In this document: positions 60,392 to 61,618 of the stretch, one piece after another
Layout: each line of letters begins with the position of its first letter
Position numbering within the stretch: position 1 is the first letter of the stretch
DNA from: Anaerolineaceae bacterium
GTDB lineage: Bacteria; Chloroflexota; Anaerolineae; Anaerolineales; Anaerolineaceae
Length of the DNA stretch: 61,618 bases
Reading direction: 5' to 3'
Assembly: GCA_017417055.1 (NCBI GenBank)
Contig: JAFPZX010000129.1
Coordinates: 1 to 61,618 of the forward strand
Position numbers and translations under genes: made by a program
The notes under the pieces: generated by a model
What the model was told of the DNA's origin: nothing
Database searches by the model: none
What the model saw: only the letters and a program-made list of their open reading frames with translations

Positions 60392-60882
60392 ACAGCGTTT
60401 TCTTTAAAAATCTCGAAACCGAGGAGGAAATTCAACAAAAGGCCTATGTCAGCTGGAAGTGCTGGCAAGAGGCTTATGCCGGGCTTCTCGATCAATCTTT
60501 TTTGGATACCCTGACCCTCGACAGAAATCTGAGAAACGCGCAGAACTGGAAAGACAATACAATCATTGCTAAAGACGGCGACCGTGTTATCGGGTTTGTC
60601 GTCTGCGGACCCTGCCGGGATGAGGATCTTCCAGACGCGGGAGAAGTCTATGCGATTTATATCCTATCCGAATATTATGATCAAAAGATAGGTTATCGGC
60701 TGATGCTTGCGGCATTGGATCGGCTGAAAGATTATTCAAAGACAGTCGTCTGGGTCTTGAAAGAAAACAAACGCGCGATCCGCTTTTATCTTCGCTGTGG
60801 TTTCCATTTTGACGGGAAAGAGAAAGAGCTGCCGCTTGGGAAACCTGTGACAGATGTGAGAATGGTTCTTTATGAAAATTAA
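60388..60882 (+). CDS. GNAT N-acetyltransferase
   Basis: Acetyl-CoA-dependent acetylase of 164 residues: VIGFVVCGPCRDEDLPDAGEVYAIYILSEYYDQKIGYRLMLAALDRL contains motif A (D-Q-K-I-G-Y, a variant of Q-x-x-G-x-G/A). VLKENKRAIRFYLRCGFHFDGKE contains motif B. The substrate is unknown. The start overlaps the preceding peptidase gene by four bases, and its end overlaps the next gene, so three genes are coupled. Confidence 0.87.
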   Translation: MNSVFFKNLETEEEIQQKAYVSWKCWQEAYAGLLDQSFLDTLTLDRNLRNAQNWKDNTIIAKDGDRVIGFVVCGPCRDEDLPDAGEVYAIYILSEYYDQKIGYRLMLAALDRLKDYSKTVVWVLKENKRAIRFYLRCGFHFDGKEKELPLGKPVTDVRMVLYEN

Positions 60883-61219
60883 CGAATATCAGGAACTTGC
60901 ATTGCGTACACTAAATTCGAATCTTTCACAAAAAGATGTGCTCATCAACGGCGTGATGGGACTCTGTGGGGAATCCGGTGAGGCGATCGATATTGTCAAA
61001 AAGCATCTGGCACAGGGCCATCCGCTGGATAAAGAGGCTCTGGCGATGGAACTGGGCGATATCGCATGGTATCTGGCTGAAACTGCCTATGCAATCGGTT
61101 ATCCGCTTGAAGACATTCTGCGGATGAATATCAATAAACTTCTTGCACGCTATCCGGAAGGATTCAGCACAGATCGTTCCATAAACCGGGAGCAGCAAAA
61201 AATGGATTACTCTGATTAG
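60872..61219 (+). CDS. MazG-like nucleotide pyrophosphohydrolase
   Basis: The 115-residue protein has the MazG-like helix bundle: NEYQELALRTL, LINGVMGLCGESGEAIDIVKKHL (E-x-x-E metal site) and LAMELGDIAWYLAETAYAIGY (E-x-x-D). It would hydrolyse non-canonical or surplus nucleoside triphosphates. It overlaps the acetyltransferase gene by 11 bp. The standalone small MazG-like type is also found in phages, but the context here is chromosomal. Confidence 0.87.
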   Translation: MKINEYQELALRTLNSNLSQKDVLINGVMGLCGESGEAIDIVKKHLAQGHPLDKEALAMELGDIAWYLAETAYAIGYPLEDILRMNINKLLARYPEGFSTDRSINREQQKMDYSD

Positions 61220-61353
61220 GAAAAAAATGTCCACTATACCAAGTCAGTGACCCAGCTCCGGCTTTGAATCCCAAATCGAGCGAATACTGTTCACTAAATA
61301 TAACCTCTTATAGCGCTGAAAGCCCCCTTTCAACGCTCTTTCAAAATCTATCA

Positions 61354-61395
61354 CTATTGTCTATATCCTATTGCCTATTGCCTATATCCTATTGC
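61354..61395 (+). repeat. Heptanucleotide tandem repeat (CTATTGC/CTATATC)
   Basis: Six phased units: CTATTGT, CTATATC, CTATTGC twice, CTATATC and CTATTGC. It lies between two convergent genes and is one of the longest arrays in the window. Confidence 0.88.
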
Positions 61396-61417
61396 CTAAA
61401 AACCGGCACCTGAAACC

Positions 61418-61618
61418 TTAACCACTGTCCATCCTGTCAAAATATCCCCGAAATGCCTGAGCCAGATCTTTTTCCAATCTGCAGAATTCCGGATCCGCAA
61501 GCAGCTGCCGCATTTCCTCTTCTGTAAAACAGATTGAATCCTCTTCAGACCCTGCGCTTCTTTTCATTGCACACATGATGACTTCAAGATATGCTGGTGG
61601 TTCTGTGTAGAGCGAAGG
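61418..61618 (-). CDS. Hypothetical protein, C-terminal part (5' end outside window)
   Basis: A frame of 66 codons is open from the right edge and ends at TAA (61418-61420). It encodes plausible acidic protein sequence (MKRSAGSEEDSICFTEEEMRQLL and ADPEFCRLEKDLAQAFRGYFDRMDSG). No family can be named from this piece. Confidence 0.45.
   Translation of the reverse strand, partial: PSLYTEPPAYLEVIMCAMKRSAGSEEDSICFTEEEMRQLLADPEFCRLEKDLAQAFRGYFDRMDSG

Overview
The window most likely comes from an uncultured anaerobic Chloroflexota bacterium of the Anaerolineae. This is an inference from three things: the EF-Tu sequence (the signature [19 protein letters not shown]), the Pro/Thr-rich linkers of the secreted proteins (VPTNTPEP..., PTPVPTVIPTPT), and an Anaerolineae-like gene set of orphan FAD-binding proteins, M32 peptidase and GGDEF/EAL proteins. 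Housekeeping genes are moderately GC-rich. The accessory genes are clearly richer in A+T, which suggests acquisition.

Layout. 1-8.6 kb is an accessory island: a DUF1016/YhcG nuclease and type I specificity subunit, a broken AlbA-type ATPase gene, an AbiE-like toxin-antitoxin pair with a damaged toxin, a radical SAM/SPASM protein and an Rpn-type nuclease. 8.7-12.9 kb holds phosphoglucomutase, an AAA ATPase-nuclease gene bracketed by direct repeats, and a drug/metabolite transporter. 13.2-22.7 kb is one long forward gene series: orphan FAD-binding subunit, metallophosphoesterase, atypical membrane-anchored kinase, giant helical tail-anchored protein and glycosyltransferase. 22.7-31.2 kb is a second defence island: damaged hicAB, an AlbA/RecG-like regulator bracketed by 81-82 bp repeats, a type III restriction-modification system split by small genes, and a phd/parE remnant. 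31.2-42.9 kb is mixed: a TauE/polyprenol-kinase-like fusion, nitroreductase, Abi_2 HEPN protein with a structured leader, RlmD, an XRE-AAA-CYTH fusion, a poly(ADP-ribose) glycohydrolase-like protein, acetyltransferase and PH-domain protein. 43-50.4 kb has metK under a SAM-I riboswitch, M32 carboxypeptidase, a methyltransferase just downstream of the SRP RNA gene, a lipoprotein with a metallo-beta-lactamase-fold protein, and a sigma factor. 51-55.4 kb is the translation/transcription core (tRNA-Thr, Tyr, Thr, tuf, rpmG, tRNA-Trp, secE, nusG, rplK, rplA). 55.5-61.6 kb has a HIT hydrolase, two cyclic-di-GMP proteins, P1 peptidase, acetyltransferase, a MazG-like protein and a truncated gene at the edge.

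Three repeat systems overlay the genes. (i) Intergenic, imperfect tandem HEPTANUCLEOTIDE arrays of unrelated sequence recur at about nine sites, often starting at or overlapping a stop codon. (ii) A dispersed palindrome of about 30 bp (core GGGACAGTCCC / GGGACTGTCCC) clusters around defence genes; one diverged copy sits in frame inside rlmD. (iii) Two unrelated ATPase/regulator genes are each bracketed by their own direct repeat that contains inverted motifs.

Best candidates for new biology: the Abi_2 HEPN gene with its own promoter and a hairpin-terminator leader RNA (34.3-35.4 kb); the kinase/phosphoesterase/helical-protein series (13.2-22.7 kb); the repeat-bracketed single-gene units; and the heptamer arrays.
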